NCBI GenBank assembly: GCA_937960895.1
Contig: CALCJD010000095.1
Span: 37,897 to 101,896, forward strand
Direction of reading: 5' to 3'
Source: an uncultured Spartobacteria bacterium
Lineage (GTDB): Bacteria > Verrucomicrobiota > Verrucomicrobiia > Chthoniobacterales > Terrimicrobiaceae
Length of the DNA stretch: 64,000 nt
The translations under genes and the position numbers were made by a program. The notes beneath the pieces are model-generated. The model made no database searches and was not told where the DNA came from. It saw only the letters and a program-made list of their open reading frames with translations. Positions 9,937 through 19,464 of this stretch are shown piece after piece. Each line of letters starts with the position of its first letter. Position 1 is the stretch's first letter.

Positions 9937-10680
9937 ATGAGAGGAATTTTTGGGGAAACACGGACCAGGGTCAGTCTGCGACACGCTCTCATTACCCCCG
10001 ACGGCCATGTGCCCAGCGCGCTGCCGGGCTTCCAGGGCGCGACACCGTATTTCCTCATCACCCCGGCGATGGGCGCCGATCTCACGCAGGTGATGATCCG
10101 TTTTGCGGCGGACGGGTCCGCCGAATTTCCCGCCGACGAAACCGAAACCGTCCTTTACGTGCGGGAAGGTTCCTGCGTGGTGGAGATCGGAGGGGAGCGC
10201 CGGCTGCTGAACGCCGGCGGATTTGCGTTTTGTCCCTCCGAAACCCGGATCTCCTTCTCCGAAGCGGCGGAAGGGACCGAGGTGACCTGCTTCCGCAAGA
10301 TTTTCGAACCGCTCGCCGGTTGGGATTCCCCGCCGTCGCTTTTCGGGGATGCCAACCAGGTGGAGGGTCAGCCGTTTCTGGGCAACCCGCGCGCACGGCT
10401 CAAGGTCCTGATCCCGCCGGAAGACCTTCGCTACGATCTGGCGATGAACATTTTCACCTACGAACCCGGCGCCACCCTGCCCTTTGTGGAAACCCACGTG
10501 ATGGAGCACGGCCTCCTCATGCTGGAAGGTCAGGGCATTTACCGGTTGGAGGAATCCTACTATCCGGTGCAGGCCGGTGACGTCATCTGGATGGCGCCGC
10601 ATTGCCCGCAATGGTTCGTCGCCATGGGCGACACCCCCGCCAGTTACCTCTATTACAAGAACGTCAACCGCCTGACCTGA
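9937..10680 (+). CDS. allE: (S)-ureidoglycine aminohydrolase (bicupin)
   Basis: AllE converts (S)-ureidoglycine to ureidoglycolate and ammonia in allantoin breakdown. The 247 residues form two cupin domains. The C-terminal one carries the metal set E185, H187, H191 (ETHVMEH) and Q225 (CPQWF), and the family signatures LITPDGHVPSALPG and SYLYYKNVNR are present. It is first in a tight plus-strand operon: one base separates it from the amidohydrolase, which in turn overlaps xanthine dehydrogenase. This context supports the purine role strongly. Confidence 0.88.
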   Translation: MRGIFGETRTRVSLRHALITPDGHVPSALPGFQGATPYFLITPAMGADLTQVMIRFAADGSAEFPADETETVLYVREGSCVVEIGGERRLLNAGGFAFCPSETRISFSEAAEGTEVTCFRKIFEPLAGWDSPPSLFGDANQVEGQPFLGNPRARLKVLIPPEDLRYDLAMNIFTYEPGATLPFVETHVMEHGLLMLEGQGIYRLEESYYPVQAGDVIWMAPHCPQWFVAMGDTPASYLYYKNVNRLT

Positions 10681-10681
10681 C

Positions 10682-11920
10682 ATGACCGCCGTCGACATCT
10701 CGCGCCTGCAGGGGGAAATCGACTCCCTCGCCAAGATCTCCGAGATGGACCCGCCGGCGGTGACCCGTGTCATTTTTTCCAAACAGGACCTGGCGGCCCG
10801 CGAGCAGGTGAAAGGCCTCTGCCGCGCCGCCGGACTGGAACTGCGCGAGGATGCGGTCGGCAATCTGTTTGCCCGCTGGGTCGGCGCCGATCCCGACCTG
10901 CCCGCGGTGGCCACCGGGTCGCACATCGACGCCATTCCCAACGCCGGGGCCTACGACGGGGTGGTCGGCGTTCTCGGCGGTCTGGAGGCCATCCGCTCGC
11001 TGCAGCAGGCCGGGATGCGTCCGCGGCGTTCCATCGAACTGATCGTTTTCACGAGCGAGGAACCGACACGCTTCGGCATCGGCTGTCTGGGCAGCCGGCT
11101 GCTGTCGGGATCATTGACTTGGGAAAAGGCCCTCACTCTGACCGACCGCGACGGGCGAACGCTGGAGTCGTGGCTCGATTCCACACCCTACGCCGGCGGC
11201 GACCGGGCGGCCCTTCCCCTCGGCGCGAACAGCTACCACGCCTTCGTGGAACTCCACATCGAACAGGGGCCGATCCTGGAACGCGAGGGCATCGACATCG
11301 GAGCGGTGACGCATATCGCGGCCCCGGCCGCTTACCGGGTGGAAATCACCGGCCAGGGCGGCCACGCCGGCGCCGTCCTCATGCCCGACCGCCACGACGC
11401 CCTGTGCGGCGCGGCGGAATTTGTCCTCGCCCTGGAACAGGCGGCAAAGGAATCCGGCTCGCCTGACACCGTGGCCACCACCGGGGCGCTTCGCGTTTTC
11501 CCCGGCGCCATCAACAGCATTCCCGCCCGCGTGGAAATGGAAATCGACCTGCGCGACATCCGGCCGGACACCCGCACCGCCACCTGGAACCGCGCCACCG
11601 CGGCGCTGAAGGAAACCGCCACACGGCGGAACCTGCAGACGTCCGTTTCCCCGATCAACCAGGACCCTCCGGCCACCTGCGACCCCGCCCTGGTCGAGGC
11701 CATCGAGGCGTCCGCGCAGGCGCGCGGATACACCGTGCGGCGCCTGATCAGCCGGGCCTACCATGACAGCCTGTTCATGGCCCGGCTCGCGCCGACCGTG
11801 ATGATTTTCATTCCCTGCCGCAACGGCTGGAGTCACCGCCCGGACGAATACAGCTCGCCGGAGCAAATCGAAAAAGGCGTCGCCGTTCTGGCCGACGTCC
11901 TGGCCCGCGCTGCAGCATGA
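10682..11920 (+). CDS. allC: M20-family amidohydrolase, probable allantoate amidohydrolase
   Basis: A 412-residue Zn/Mn amidase of the allantoate amidohydrolase / N-carbamoyl-beta-alanine hydrolase / L-carbamoylase family. Ligands and motifs: H81 (GSHIDA), D92 (AYDGVVG), E126-E127 (SEEPTRFG), H192 (ELHIEQGP), a GGHAGAV dimerisation-domain motif, and a C-terminal SHRPDEY. Allantoate amidohydrolase makes the ureidoglycine that the AllE-type neighbour uses, so that activity is the first choice. The genome also has a reductive pyrimidine set at 23.8-28.1 kb without its own ureidopropionase, and this fold could do that step. The gene overlaps the next one in ATGA. Confidence 0.8.
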   Translation: MTAVDISRLQGEIDSLAKISEMDPPAVTRVIFSKQDLAAREQVKGLCRAAGLELREDAVGNLFARWVGADPDLPAVATGSHIDAIPNAGAYDGVVGVLGGLEAIRSLQQAGMRPRRSIELIVFTSEEPTRFGIGCLGSRLLSGSLTWEKALTLTDRDGRTLESWLDSTPYAGGDRAALPLGANSYHAFVELHIEQGPILEREGIDIGAVTHIAAPAAYRVEITGQGGHAGAVLMPDRHDALCGAAEFVLALEQAAKESGSPDTVATTGALRVFPGAINSIPARVEMEIDLRDIRPDTRTATWNRATAALKETATRRNLQTSVSPINQDPPATCDPALVEAIEASAQARGYTVRRLISRAYHDSLFMARLAPTVMIFIPCRNGWSHRPDEYSSPEQIEKGVAVLADVLARAAA

Positions 11921-14900
11921 GCGGAAAAACAGACCGTCCTGCCGCGTTGGGGGTGCCGTTTAACGATCAGGGAAATCCGCGGAACGGCTGTCCGGCTCCC
12001 GCCTTCACGTTCACCGTCAACGGCCGACTTGTCGAAGTCCGGGATGTTTCACCGAACGAAAATCTCCTCAACTTCCTTCGCCGCTCCGGCCTGACCGGCA
12101 GCAAGGAGGGTTGCGGGGAGGGCGATTGCGGCGCGTGCTCCGTCCTTCTGCTCGACCGGGATGCCGCCGGCCGGCCGGCCTGGCGGTCCGTCAACAGCTG
12201 CCTGGCCCTGCTGCCCGCCATGGCCGGACGCGAAATCCGCACCGTCGAAGGCCTGTCGGAAAACGGCCGCCTGCATCCCGTGCAGGAAGCCATGGTGAAA
12301 CACTATGGGTCGCAGTGCGGCTACTGCACCCCGGGATTCGTGGCCTCGCTTTACGAAGGTTACCACCGCGACGACCTCGACTCCCCGGCCCGCATCGCCG
12401 ACCAGCTTTGCGGCAATCTTTGCCGGTGCACCGGATATCGGTCCATCCGGGACGCCGCCTGCGAGCTGTTTCTCGGGAAGAACCGCTGTCCGCCCGCGCC
12501 CGCATCCGCCACCGCCGAGCCGAACCCGCTCCCTCCGCTGGCCTACGCCGCCGGGTCCGGGCGGTTTTTCCGTCCGACCTCGCTGACCGAACTCTTCGAC
12601 CTTCTGGACACACATCCCGAAGGCCGTCTGGTCGCCGGAGCCACGGAAATCGGCGTCGCCATCAACAAGCTGTTCCGGGAGTTTCCGGTTCTGATCAGCA
12701 CCGAAGCCGTGCCCGAACTTCTCCGGATCGAAGCCACCCCGGACACCTGGCGCATCGGCGCGGCCGTTCCGCTCACGCGGATCGAAGACACGCTGCGCGG
12801 GGAATTCGCCGCCTTGGATCAGATGCTGCCCCTCTTCGCGTCGCGGCAGATCCGTCATCGCGCCACCCTCGGCGGAAACCTCGCCACCGCCTCCCCCATC
12901 GGCGACAGCGCCCCGGTGCTCATGGCGCTCGACGCGGTGATCGTCCTGGCCTCCCGCCAGGGGGAACGCTCCCTTCCCCTGCACGAGTTTTTCCCCGATT
13001 ACCGCAAGACCGTGCTGCAGCCCGGGGAGATCATCCTGCGCGTCGAAATTCCCCGCCGGAAGGATTCGCAGAGCGCGTTTTACAAGGTCTCCAAGCGCCG
13101 GGAGATGGACATCAGCATCGTCTCCGGGGCCTTTCGCATTGTCTGCCAAGACGGCCTCGTCACAGAGGCAAGGATTGTTTTTGGCGGGGTCGCCGCCACC
13201 ACGCGCCGGGTCTTTGCCGCGGAGAAAATGGTCCTCGGGCGAAGGCTGGAGGACTCCCTCACCGACGTCTGCGCCCTTCTTGAACGCGAGTTCCGTCCAC
13301 TCACCGACGCGCGCGGTTCGGCCGCCTACCGCGCGGCGCTGGTGCCGAGTCTCTGGGAAAAATTCGTCCGCGGCGAACCCGGCGCCGCGCACGACGAGCC
13401 GGTCACCTTCCATCCCACCACGCCCTGGACCGTCGGCGACGCCTCACGTTCCCTGCCGCACGACAGCGGAGTGGGTCATGTGACCGGCGAGGCCCGATAC
13501 GTCGAGGATACCGCGCTCCGCCGGCCGATGCTGGAAATGTGGCCGTTGCTTTCCCCGTTCGCCCGCGCGCTCATCAAAAACATCGACACCTCCGAAGCGG
13601 AGAAAATTCCCGGCGTTGCTTGCGTCCTGCTCGCCCGGGACATTCCGGGGCAGAACAACGTCGGTCCCGTGCGCCACGACGAACCGGCCCTCGCCGACGG
13701 TGAAGTGTTTTACCACGGACAGGTTGTCGCCATGGTGGTGGGAACGGACAAGCGCCTCTGCCGCCGCGCCGCCCAGTCCATCAAGGTCGACTACGAACCG
13801 CTCGAACCCCTGCTCGGCATCCGGCAGGCCATGGAGGCGAATTCCTACCACACCGATCCCCACCGCCTCAGCCGCGGCGATGTCGGGACCGCCCTGCCCG
13901 CCGCGCCGCACCGTCTCACGGGAACGTTTGAGTTTGGCGGACAGGAACATTTTTACCTGGAAACCCACGCCGCCTGGGCCGAGGCCACCGACGACGGCGG
14001 CGTGCATGTCGTCTCCTCCACCCAGCATCCGAGCGAAATCCAGGCCGTCGTCGCCGAGGTGCTCGGCATCGCCCGGAACATGGTCGTGGTCGAGGCGCCG
14101 CGCATGGGCGGGGGATTTGGCGGCAAGGAAACCCAGGGCAATCTCTGGGCGGCCCTCGCCGCGCTGGCCGCGCAAAAAACCGGACAGCCCGTCCGCATCC
14201 AGCTCGATCGTGACGTGGACATGACCGTCACCGGCAAGCGCCATCCATTCCTTGCGCAGTTCGACGTCGGTTACGACGACACCGGAAAACTGCTCGCCGC
14301 CCGCATCGAACTCGTCTCCGACGGCGGCTGGTCGCTCGACCTTTCCCAGCCGGTCAACGACCGCGCACTCTACCACCTCGACAACGCATATTACATTCCG
14401 CACGTCGATTTTGTCGGACGGGTGGCCAAAACGAACACCGTGTCGCACACCGCGTTCCGCGGGTTCGGCGGGCCGCAGGGCATGCTTGTCATCGAGGAAA
14501 TCCTCGGCCGGATCGCCCGCCGGCTCGGCCTGCCCCCGGAGGAGGTGCGGCGCCGCAATTTTTACCACGGGGAGGGCGAAACCAACACGACCCCCTACGG
14601 ACAGGAAATCGAAAACAACCGCCTCGAGCGAATCTGGAACAAACTCCTGCAGGACTCCGATTACGCCCGCCGCCGCGCCGAGGTCGATGCGTGGAACGCG
14701 ACGCATCGCACGGTGAAACGCGGACTCGCCATCACGCCGGTGAAGTTCGGCATCTCCTTCACTTTCACGCCCTACAACCAGGCCGGCGCACTCGTGCTCG
14801 TCTATCGCGACGGCACGGTGCAGATCAATCACGGCGGCACCGAAATGGGCCAGGGGCTGCACGCCAAAATCCGCGGCATCGCCATGCGGGCGCTCGGGCT

Positions 14901-15744
14901 GCCCGCCGAACGGATTCGCATCATGCCCACCCGCACCGACAAGGTGCCCAACACCTCGGCCACGGCCGCCAGTTGCGGATCGGACCTCAACGGCGCCGCG
15001 GTGGCCGATGCCTGCGGGCAGATTCTCGCCCGCCTCGCGCCCCTTGCCGCAAAAATGCTTGAGGCCCGCGCCGGGTCCACGGTGCGCGAGGACGAGATCG
15101 TCTGGAAAGACGGCCGGGCCTGCCGGGCCGTCGACGAGTCCGTCGCCATCCCGTTTGAGAATCTCACCGAACGCGCCTACCTGGAGCGCATCAGCCTCGC
15201 CGCCTCCGGCTACTACCGCACGCCCCTCATCCACTGGGACTGGAATGTCGGCAAAGGACGCCCGTTTCATTATTTCGCCTTCGGAGCGGCGGTCAGCGAA
15301 GTCGAAGTCGACGGCGCCACCGGCATGATGCAGGTGCGGCGCGTCGACATTCTCCACGACGTCGGATGCTCGCTCAATCCCGGCGTGGACCGCGGCCAGA
15401 TCGAAGGCGGCTTCGTCCAGGGACTCGGCTGGCTCACCTGCGAGGAACTTGTCTGGGGCAAGGCCGGACAACTCCTCACCCACAGCGCCAGCACGTATCA
15501 GATTCCCGCCATCGGCAATGCGCCGGCCGATTTCCGCGTGCAATTGCTCGAGGAGGCCGGGCAACCGCGCACCATCGGACAAAGCAAGGCGGTCGGCGAA
15601 CCGCCCTTCATGCTGGCCCTCTCCGTGCGCGAGGCGCTCCGCGACGCCGTCGGCCGGGAAACCCTGGCTTCTCCGGCCACCCCGGAGGCCGTCTTCCGCG
15701 CCCTGCATCCGGAAAGATTCTCCGCGGAACCCAACGCCTCCTGA
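11917..15744 (+). CDS. xdh: Xanthine dehydrogenase, single-chain (XdhA and XdhB fused)
   Basis: Oxidises hypoxanthine and xanthine to urate with NAD. One 1275-residue chain holds, in order, a [2Fe-2S] domain (C66, C71, C74, C95), a second [2Fe-2S] domain (C134, C137, C169, C171), an FAD domain (RQIRHRATLGGNLATASPIGD), its C-terminal lobe, and a molybdopterin domain from about residue 510 (GGGFGGKET, TAFRGFGGPQ, HGGTEMGQGLH, KAVGEPP). The Arg in FRGFGG and the Glu in GEPP are the substrate and catalytic residues known from bovine enzyme. Most well-studied bacterial enzymes split this into two subunits, so the layout is eukaryote-like. No XdhC insertion factor, uricase or allantoinase is next to it. 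Confidence 0.93.
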   Translation: MSGKTDRPAALGVPFNDQGNPRNGCPAPAFTFTVNGRLVEVRDVSPNENLLNFLRRSGLTGSKEGCGEGDCGACSVLLLDRDAAGRPAWRSVNSCLALLPAMAGREIRTVEGLSENGRLHPVQEAMVKHYGSQCGYCTPGFVASLYEGYHRDDLDSPARIADQLCGNLCRCTGYRSIRDAACELFLGKNRCPPAPASATAEPNPLPPLAYAAGSGRFFRPTSLTELFDLLDTHPEGRLVAGATEIGVAINKLFREFPVLISTEAVPELLRIEATPDTWRIGAAVPLTRIEDTLRGEFAALDQMLPLFASRQIRHRATLGGNLATASPIGDSAPVLMALDAVIVLASRQGERSLPLHEFFPDYRKTVLQPGEIILRVEIPRRKDSQSAFYKVSKRREMDISIVSGAFRIVCQDGLVTEARIVFGGVAATTRRVFAAEKMVLGRRLEDSLTDVCALLEREFRPLTDARGSAAYRAALVPSLWEKFVRGEPGAAHDEPVTFHPTTPWTVGDASRSLPHDSGVGHVTGEARYVEDTALRRPMLEMWPLLSPFARALIKNIDTSEAEKIPGVACVLLARDIPGQNNVGPVRHDEPALADGEVFYHGQVVAMVVGTDKRLCRRAAQSIKVDYEPLEPLLGIRQAMEANSYHTDPHRLSRGDVGTALPAAPHRLTGTFEFGGQEHFYLETHAAWAEATDDGGVHVVSSTQHPSEIQAVVAEVLGIARNMVVVEAPRMGGGFGGKETQGNLWAALAALAAQKTGQPVRIQLDRDVDMTVTGKRHPFLAQFDVGYDDTGKLLAARIELVSDGGWSLDLSQPVNDRALYHLDNAYYIPHVDFVGRVAKTNTVSHTAFRGFGGPQGMLVIEEILGRIARRLGLPPEEVRRRNFYHGEGETNTTPYGQEIENNRLERIWNKLLQDSDYARRRAEVDAWNATHRTVKRGLAITPVKFGISFTFTPYNQAGALVLVYRDGTVQINHGGTEMGQGLHAKIRGIAMRALGLPAERIRIMPTRTDKVPNTSATAASCGSDLNGAAVADACGQILARLAPLAAKMLEARAGSTVREDEIVWKDGRACRAVDESVAIPFENLTERAYLERISLAASGYYRTPLIHWDWNVGKGRPFHYFAFGAAVSEVEVDGATGMMQVRRVDILHDVGCSLNPGVDRGQIEGGFVQGLGWLTCEELVWGKAGQLLTHSASTYQIPAIGNAPADFRVQLLEEAGQPRTIGQSKAVGEPPFMLALSVREALRDAVGRETLASPATPEAVFRALHPERFSAEPNAS

Positions 15745-15797
15745 CCAGGGACACCCCATCCGCCGGACGGCCCCGATTTGCATTCCGTCCGTCATGA

Positions 15798-15813
15798 CAT
15801 ACCGTTCGGTATG
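15798..15813. promoter_or_regulatory. Perfect palindrome overlapping a start codon
   Basis: CATACCG-TT-CGGTATG is a perfect 7-bp inverted repeat whose right arm includes the ATG (15811-15813) of the S1C protease. It resembles TetR-family operators in shape and sequence. Occupancy would block transcription or initiation at this gene. No TetR gene is in the window. Confidence 0.45.
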
Positions 15814-16800
15814 AAAATCGTTCCCATTGTCGACGAAAGCGGGGTTCCTCCCGCCCCGGCGGCGGTGCCGGCGGTGCAGGACGACGGGCTTCTGGACGCC
15901 TACTCCGCCGCCGTGGTTCGGGCTGTGGAAACGGCCGGTCCGGCCGTGGTGCATGTGCAGGCCGAATTTTCGGGCCCGGCCGGATCGGGCAGCGGCTTTG
16001 TGCTGTCCCCCGACGGGTTTGTCATGACCAACAGCCACGTCATTCATGGCGCGAGGCGGATTCTGGTGCAGACCCTCGAAGGCCGCCGTGTGCCGGCCCA
16101 CCTGGTGGGGGACGATCCCGACACGGACCTCGCCGTTCTGCGCATCGACGCGCCCGGATTGCGGCACGTCCGGTTCGCCCAATCGCAGAACGTGCGCGTC
16201 GGACAGATCGCCATTGCCATCGGCAATCCGCTTGGCTTTGAGAGCACCGTCACCGCCGGTATCGTCAGCGCCCTGGGCCGCACCTTTCCGTCAAAAACCG
16301 GACGCCTCATCGACAATGTCATTCAAACCGATGCGCCGCTGAATCCGGGAAATTCCGGCGGACCGCTTGTGAACATCCGGGGCGAGGTGATCGGCGTCAA
16401 CACGGCGATCATCGCCACCGCGCAGGGCATCTGTTTTGCCATCGGCTCCCGGACGGCGGAATTCGTCGCCAGCTGGTTGATCAAGGACGGACGCATCCGG
16501 CGCGGACACCTGGGCGTGGCCGGCCAGGACGCCCCGGTCTACGAACCCCTCGCCCGGCGCCTCAAGCTGACCCAGAAATCCGGCGTTCGTGTGCAGGAGG
16601 TCTTGCGCGGTTCGCCCGCGGAGGAGGCCGGTCTCCGACCCGGCGATCTGATCCTCTGGTTCAACCACGAAATCGTCTCGTCCGTGCACGACCTGCACCG
16701 TCTGCTCGTCGGCGATGGGATCGACGCCCGGGCAAGGCTCACCGTCCTGCGCGAAGGCCGGATCGAACACCTCTGGATCACGCCGCGCGAGCGGAGGTGA
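15811..16800 (+). CDS. S1C (HtrA/Deg-like) serine protease with one PDZ domain
   Basis: A 329-residue trypsin-like protease: catalytic H76 (TNSHVIHG), D106 (DTDLAVLR) and S182 (GNSGGPL), with a C-terminal PDZ domain (GVRVQEVLRGSPAEEAGLRPGD). Deg proteases degrade or refold damaged proteins, usually in the periplasm. No signal peptide or membrane anchor is visible at the N-terminus, which is a Pro/Ala-rich lead, so it may act in the cytoplasm. The ATG at 15811 is preferred over the open frame from 15778. It starts 66 nt after xanthine dehydrogenase and could be read through from it, but its own palindrome suggests separate control. Confidence 0.85.
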   Translation: MKIVPIVDESGVPPAPAAVPAVQDDGLLDAYSAAVVRAVETAGPAVVHVQAEFSGPAGSGSGFVLSPDGFVMTNSHVIHGARRILVQTLEGRRVPAHLVGDDPDTDLAVLRIDAPGLRHVRFAQSQNVRVGQIAIAIGNPLGFESTVTAGIVSALGRTFPSKTGRLIDNVIQTDAPLNPGNSGGPLVNIRGEVIGVNTAIIATAQGICFAIGSRTAEFVASWLIKDGRIRRGHLGVAGQDAPVYEPLARRLKLTQKSGVRVQEVLRGSPAEEAGLRPGDLILWFNHEIVSSVHDLHRLLVGDGIDARARLTVLREGRIEHLWITPRERR

Positions 16801-16887
16801 TTGCCCCCGCGTTTTCCGCCGGACAACAACCGGAGACTTTCGCCCTTTGCGCAACCGGCGCGTGAGCGCTATCGTGCGGGCCACCGC

Positions 16888-17805
16888 GTGAAAAAAGGGC
16901 TCCTCATCCACAACCCCCGGGCGGGAAGCCATACCGACGGACTGTTGCCCGTCCTCACCGCGGCGCTCCCGGACGCCGAGGTCCTCGCGGTCGACGAAGC
17001 GGGCGACGTGACAGCGCGTGCCCGGCAAGCCGCGTGGGTGGCGGTCGCCGGCGGCGACGGCACCGTTGAAAGCATCGCCGCGGCATTGATCGGAACCGAC
17101 GTCCCCCTGGGAATCATTCCGGCCGGCACCTACAACAATCTCGCCCGCAGCCTCGGCATCCCCTCCGATCCCGCGGAGGCCTGCGAGGTGGTTCGGACCG
17201 GACGCCCCACGCCCACCGACGTCGGATTCGCCAACGGGAAACCCTTTTTCGAATGCCTCGGATCCGGACTCGACGCGGCACTGTATCCGCTGGGCGAAGA
17301 AATCAAATCCGGCCGGCCGGACCGCTGGATCGACCTGCTGCGCAAAGCCTGGCGGTATCGGCGTCAGCGTTTCCAACTGACCCTGGACCGCCCCGTTCGC
17401 GAGGCCCTTGTGCGGGGTGCGCCCAACGAGAGCCGGCTCGTGCATCTTTTGAGGCGGAAGCGCAGCGGGCAGATTCTGCTGTCCGCGCTGATGGTGGTCG
17501 TTTCGAACGGACCGTATTTCGGCATGAACTTCCACGTCGCCCCGCATGCGCGTCCCGACGACGGCCATCTCACCGTCACCGTGTTCAGCCGCTACAGCAA
17601 GCTGCAGCTTTGGTGGCACTTTCTGTCGATCGCCCACGGACGGCGGGAATACCGCCCGACGACCGTCGCCTTTTGCGTCCGCAAGCTCCGGATCTCCGGT
17701 CCGCGTCCCCTGCCCGTGCATCTGGACGGACATCCCGAAAAGGAATTGTGGCCTCTGGACATCGAATGTCGTAAAGGCGCGATTCGGATTTTTCGCAAAG
17801 CATGA
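16888..17805 (+). CDS. Diacylglycerol kinase / YegS-type lipid kinase family protein
   Basis: A 305-residue protein of the DAGK catalytic superfamily. The nucleotide-binding GGDGT is at 55-59 (WVAVAGGDGTVES), followed by GTYNNLARSLGI, and the C-terminal lobe has HLDGHPEKE. Bacterial members phosphorylate diacylglycerol or related lipids; the actual lipid cannot be deduced. GTG at 16888 starts right at the first beta-strand (VKKGLLIHNPRAG); the open frame extends to TTG 16801 but that extension looks non-homologous. Its stop overlaps the start of the cupin gene (ATGA). Confidence 0.8.
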   Translation: MKKGLLIHNPRAGSHTDGLLPVLTAALPDAEVLAVDEAGDVTARARQAAWVAVAGGDGTVESIAAALIGTDVPLGIIPAGTYNNLARSLGIPSDPAEACEVVRTGRPTPTDVGFANGKPFFECLGSGLDAALYPLGEEIKSGRPDRWIDLLRKAWRYRRQRFQLTLDRPVREALVRGAPNESRLVHLLRRKRSGQILLSALMVVVSNGPYFGMNFHVAPHARPDDGHLTVTVFSRYSKLQLWWHFLSIAHGRREYRPTTVAFCVRKLRISGPRPLPVHLDGHPEKELWPLDIECRKGAIRIFRKA

Positions 17806-18134
17806 ACGGAGCCTTTTTTCGCAACCTTCCGGACGCCTCCCGGGACGAGCGGTTTGAAACGCTTTGTCAGGCCGCCGGATTTCGCATCGAGCGCATTGTT
17901 TCCAACGGCCAGAGTTCGCCGGAGGGATTCTGGTATGATCAGGACTGGGACGAATGGGTGATGGTCCTGCGCGGAACGGCGACGCTGCGCCTTCGGGATC
18001 CGGACGAAACCCTCCGCCTTGCCGAAGGCGACTGGGCCCTGCTTCCGGCACACCGGAAACACCGGGTCGAATCGACCTCGCAGGAACCTCCCACGGTCTG
18101 GCTGGCGGTGCACGGCCACCGGATCACGTCGTAA
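17802..18134 (+). CDS. Small cupin-domain protein
   Basis: A 110-residue single cupin. FWYDQDWDEWVMVLRGTATL and the later WALLPAHRKHRVEST give the two cupin motifs, with H residues in the second, but the first lacks the usual HxH. It could be a metal-poor regulatory or isomerase-type cupin. It overlaps the lipid-kinase-like gene by 4 nt and is followed 4 nt later by the cyclase gene, so the three probably form one unit. Function unknown. Confidence 0.75.
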   Translation: MNGAFFRNLPDASRDERFETLCQAAGFRIERIVSNGQSSPEGFWYDQDWDEWVMVLRGTATLRLRDPDETLRLAEGDWALLPAHRKHRVESTSQEPPTVWLAVHGHRITS

Positions 18135-18138
18135 CATC

Positions 18139-19426
18139 ATGTCCTCCACCTCATCCTCGACCCTCGACGCCGCGCTCCGCGAACACCTTGTGCCTCGCCA
18201 GGCGCGGGCGGAATTCACCAGCAGCGCCATTTTCTGCAGCACGGCCTTCCTCATTTTCGGCATGGTCTCCGCGCTCGGATTCATCCGGGGGTTTGCCGCG
18301 CTGCCGGTCATTCAGGTCACCTTTCTCCTCTTCATCGGAACCCTCACGGTCCTGGCCCTGCTCGCCCGCCGCAGCTGGTGGCATCCCGCCCTGCCCTTCC
18401 TCAACAGCGGAATCCAGATCACCCTGCTTTCCCTCTTTCTGGCCATCGCCGGACGCGAAAAAGGCGCCGAGTTCGCCCTCTCGACCATCCTGCCGATGAT
18501 GTATTGCCTTGCCATCGCGATCACCGCCTTCCGGCTCGATCCGCGACTCTGCATCTTCGCCGGACTCGCCTCGGCCGCCGGTCTGGCCCTGGCGTACGGC
18601 CTCGCCATGCGGCCGGGTCTCACCCCGGAAGTCCTCCACCACAATCCGCTGCTCAGCTGGCCGTCCGTAGTCGGCCGGAGCGTGGTTCTTTTCGCCATCG
18701 GCGGAGCCTGCGCGGTGGCGGCCGGTTCGCTGCGGACCCAGATGAAAGAGACCGCGGACGACCGGAAACGCATCGATCTGCTCGAGCGCACCTTCGGGCG
18801 GCTCGTCGCGCCGGAGGTGGCGCGTCAGATCCTGGAGAACGAGGACTGGATGCGGCCGGCCCGGCGGGACGCCGTCGTGATGTTTGCCGACCTCAAAAGA
18901 TTCACGAAATTCTCGGAGAGCCGGACTCCCGAGCAGGTCGCCGATTTTCTCAACCTGCTGGAGCATTGCCGCCGATGTGGGGGAGCGCCACGGGGGCGTG
19001 ATCAACAAATACATGGGGGACGGATTTCTCGCCGTCTTCGGCGTCCCCCTCGAGCTCGCCGACGCCGAGGAGGCCGCCGCCAAAACCGCCGTCGCCCTGC
19101 AGCAGGAAATGGCGTCCGTGCTCGCGGAGGAAAACCTCGAGCTCTGCCTCGGCCTCCACGCCGGACCCATGATCGTCGGCGGCATCGGATCCGAGTCCCG
19201 CTGCGAATTTACCGTGATCGGCTCCACGGTCAACCTCGCCTCCCGTCTCGAAACGCTCAACCGCACCCTGTCCACCCGGTGCCTCACCACGGAAAGCATC
19301 GCCGGAAAAATCGCCAATTCCTGGGAGGTGGCCCACCACGGCGGCCAGCGCGTCAAGGGTGTCGCCCGCGAGGTCAATGCGTTTGAACTGCGCGGACGAA
19401 AGGGCGAATCCGGCGGGGAATCCTGA
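18139..19426 (+). pseudogene. Membrane adenylate/guanylate cyclase, frameshifted
   Basis: An N-terminal region of about six hydrophobic helices (residues 28-195) precedes a class III nucleotidyl cyclase domain. The first reading frame contains MFADLKRFTKFSE with metal Asp251 and continues to LNLLE (18961-18963). The homologous sequence then resumes at 18965 in another frame: IAADVGERHGGVINKYMGDG, then FTVIGSTVNLASRLE, to a stop at 19426. Together the two frames rebuild a full cyclase of about 429 residues. A one-base excess or two-base loss at 18961-18965 explains it. Lys in NKYMGDG and Thr in GSTVN suit an adenylyl cyclase. It is either a recent pseudogene or a sequencing error; a cNMP-fold protein gene lies convergent just downstream. 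Confidence 0.85.
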
Positions 19427-19464
19427 CCGGGCAAACGGTTCCTCCCGCCAACCTTCGCAGCCCG

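Noticed and set aside
13444..16182. A 912-codon minus-strand open frame opposite xanthine dehydrogenase
   Set aside because: Antisense to a well-conserved multi-domain enzyme and without any recognisable domain.
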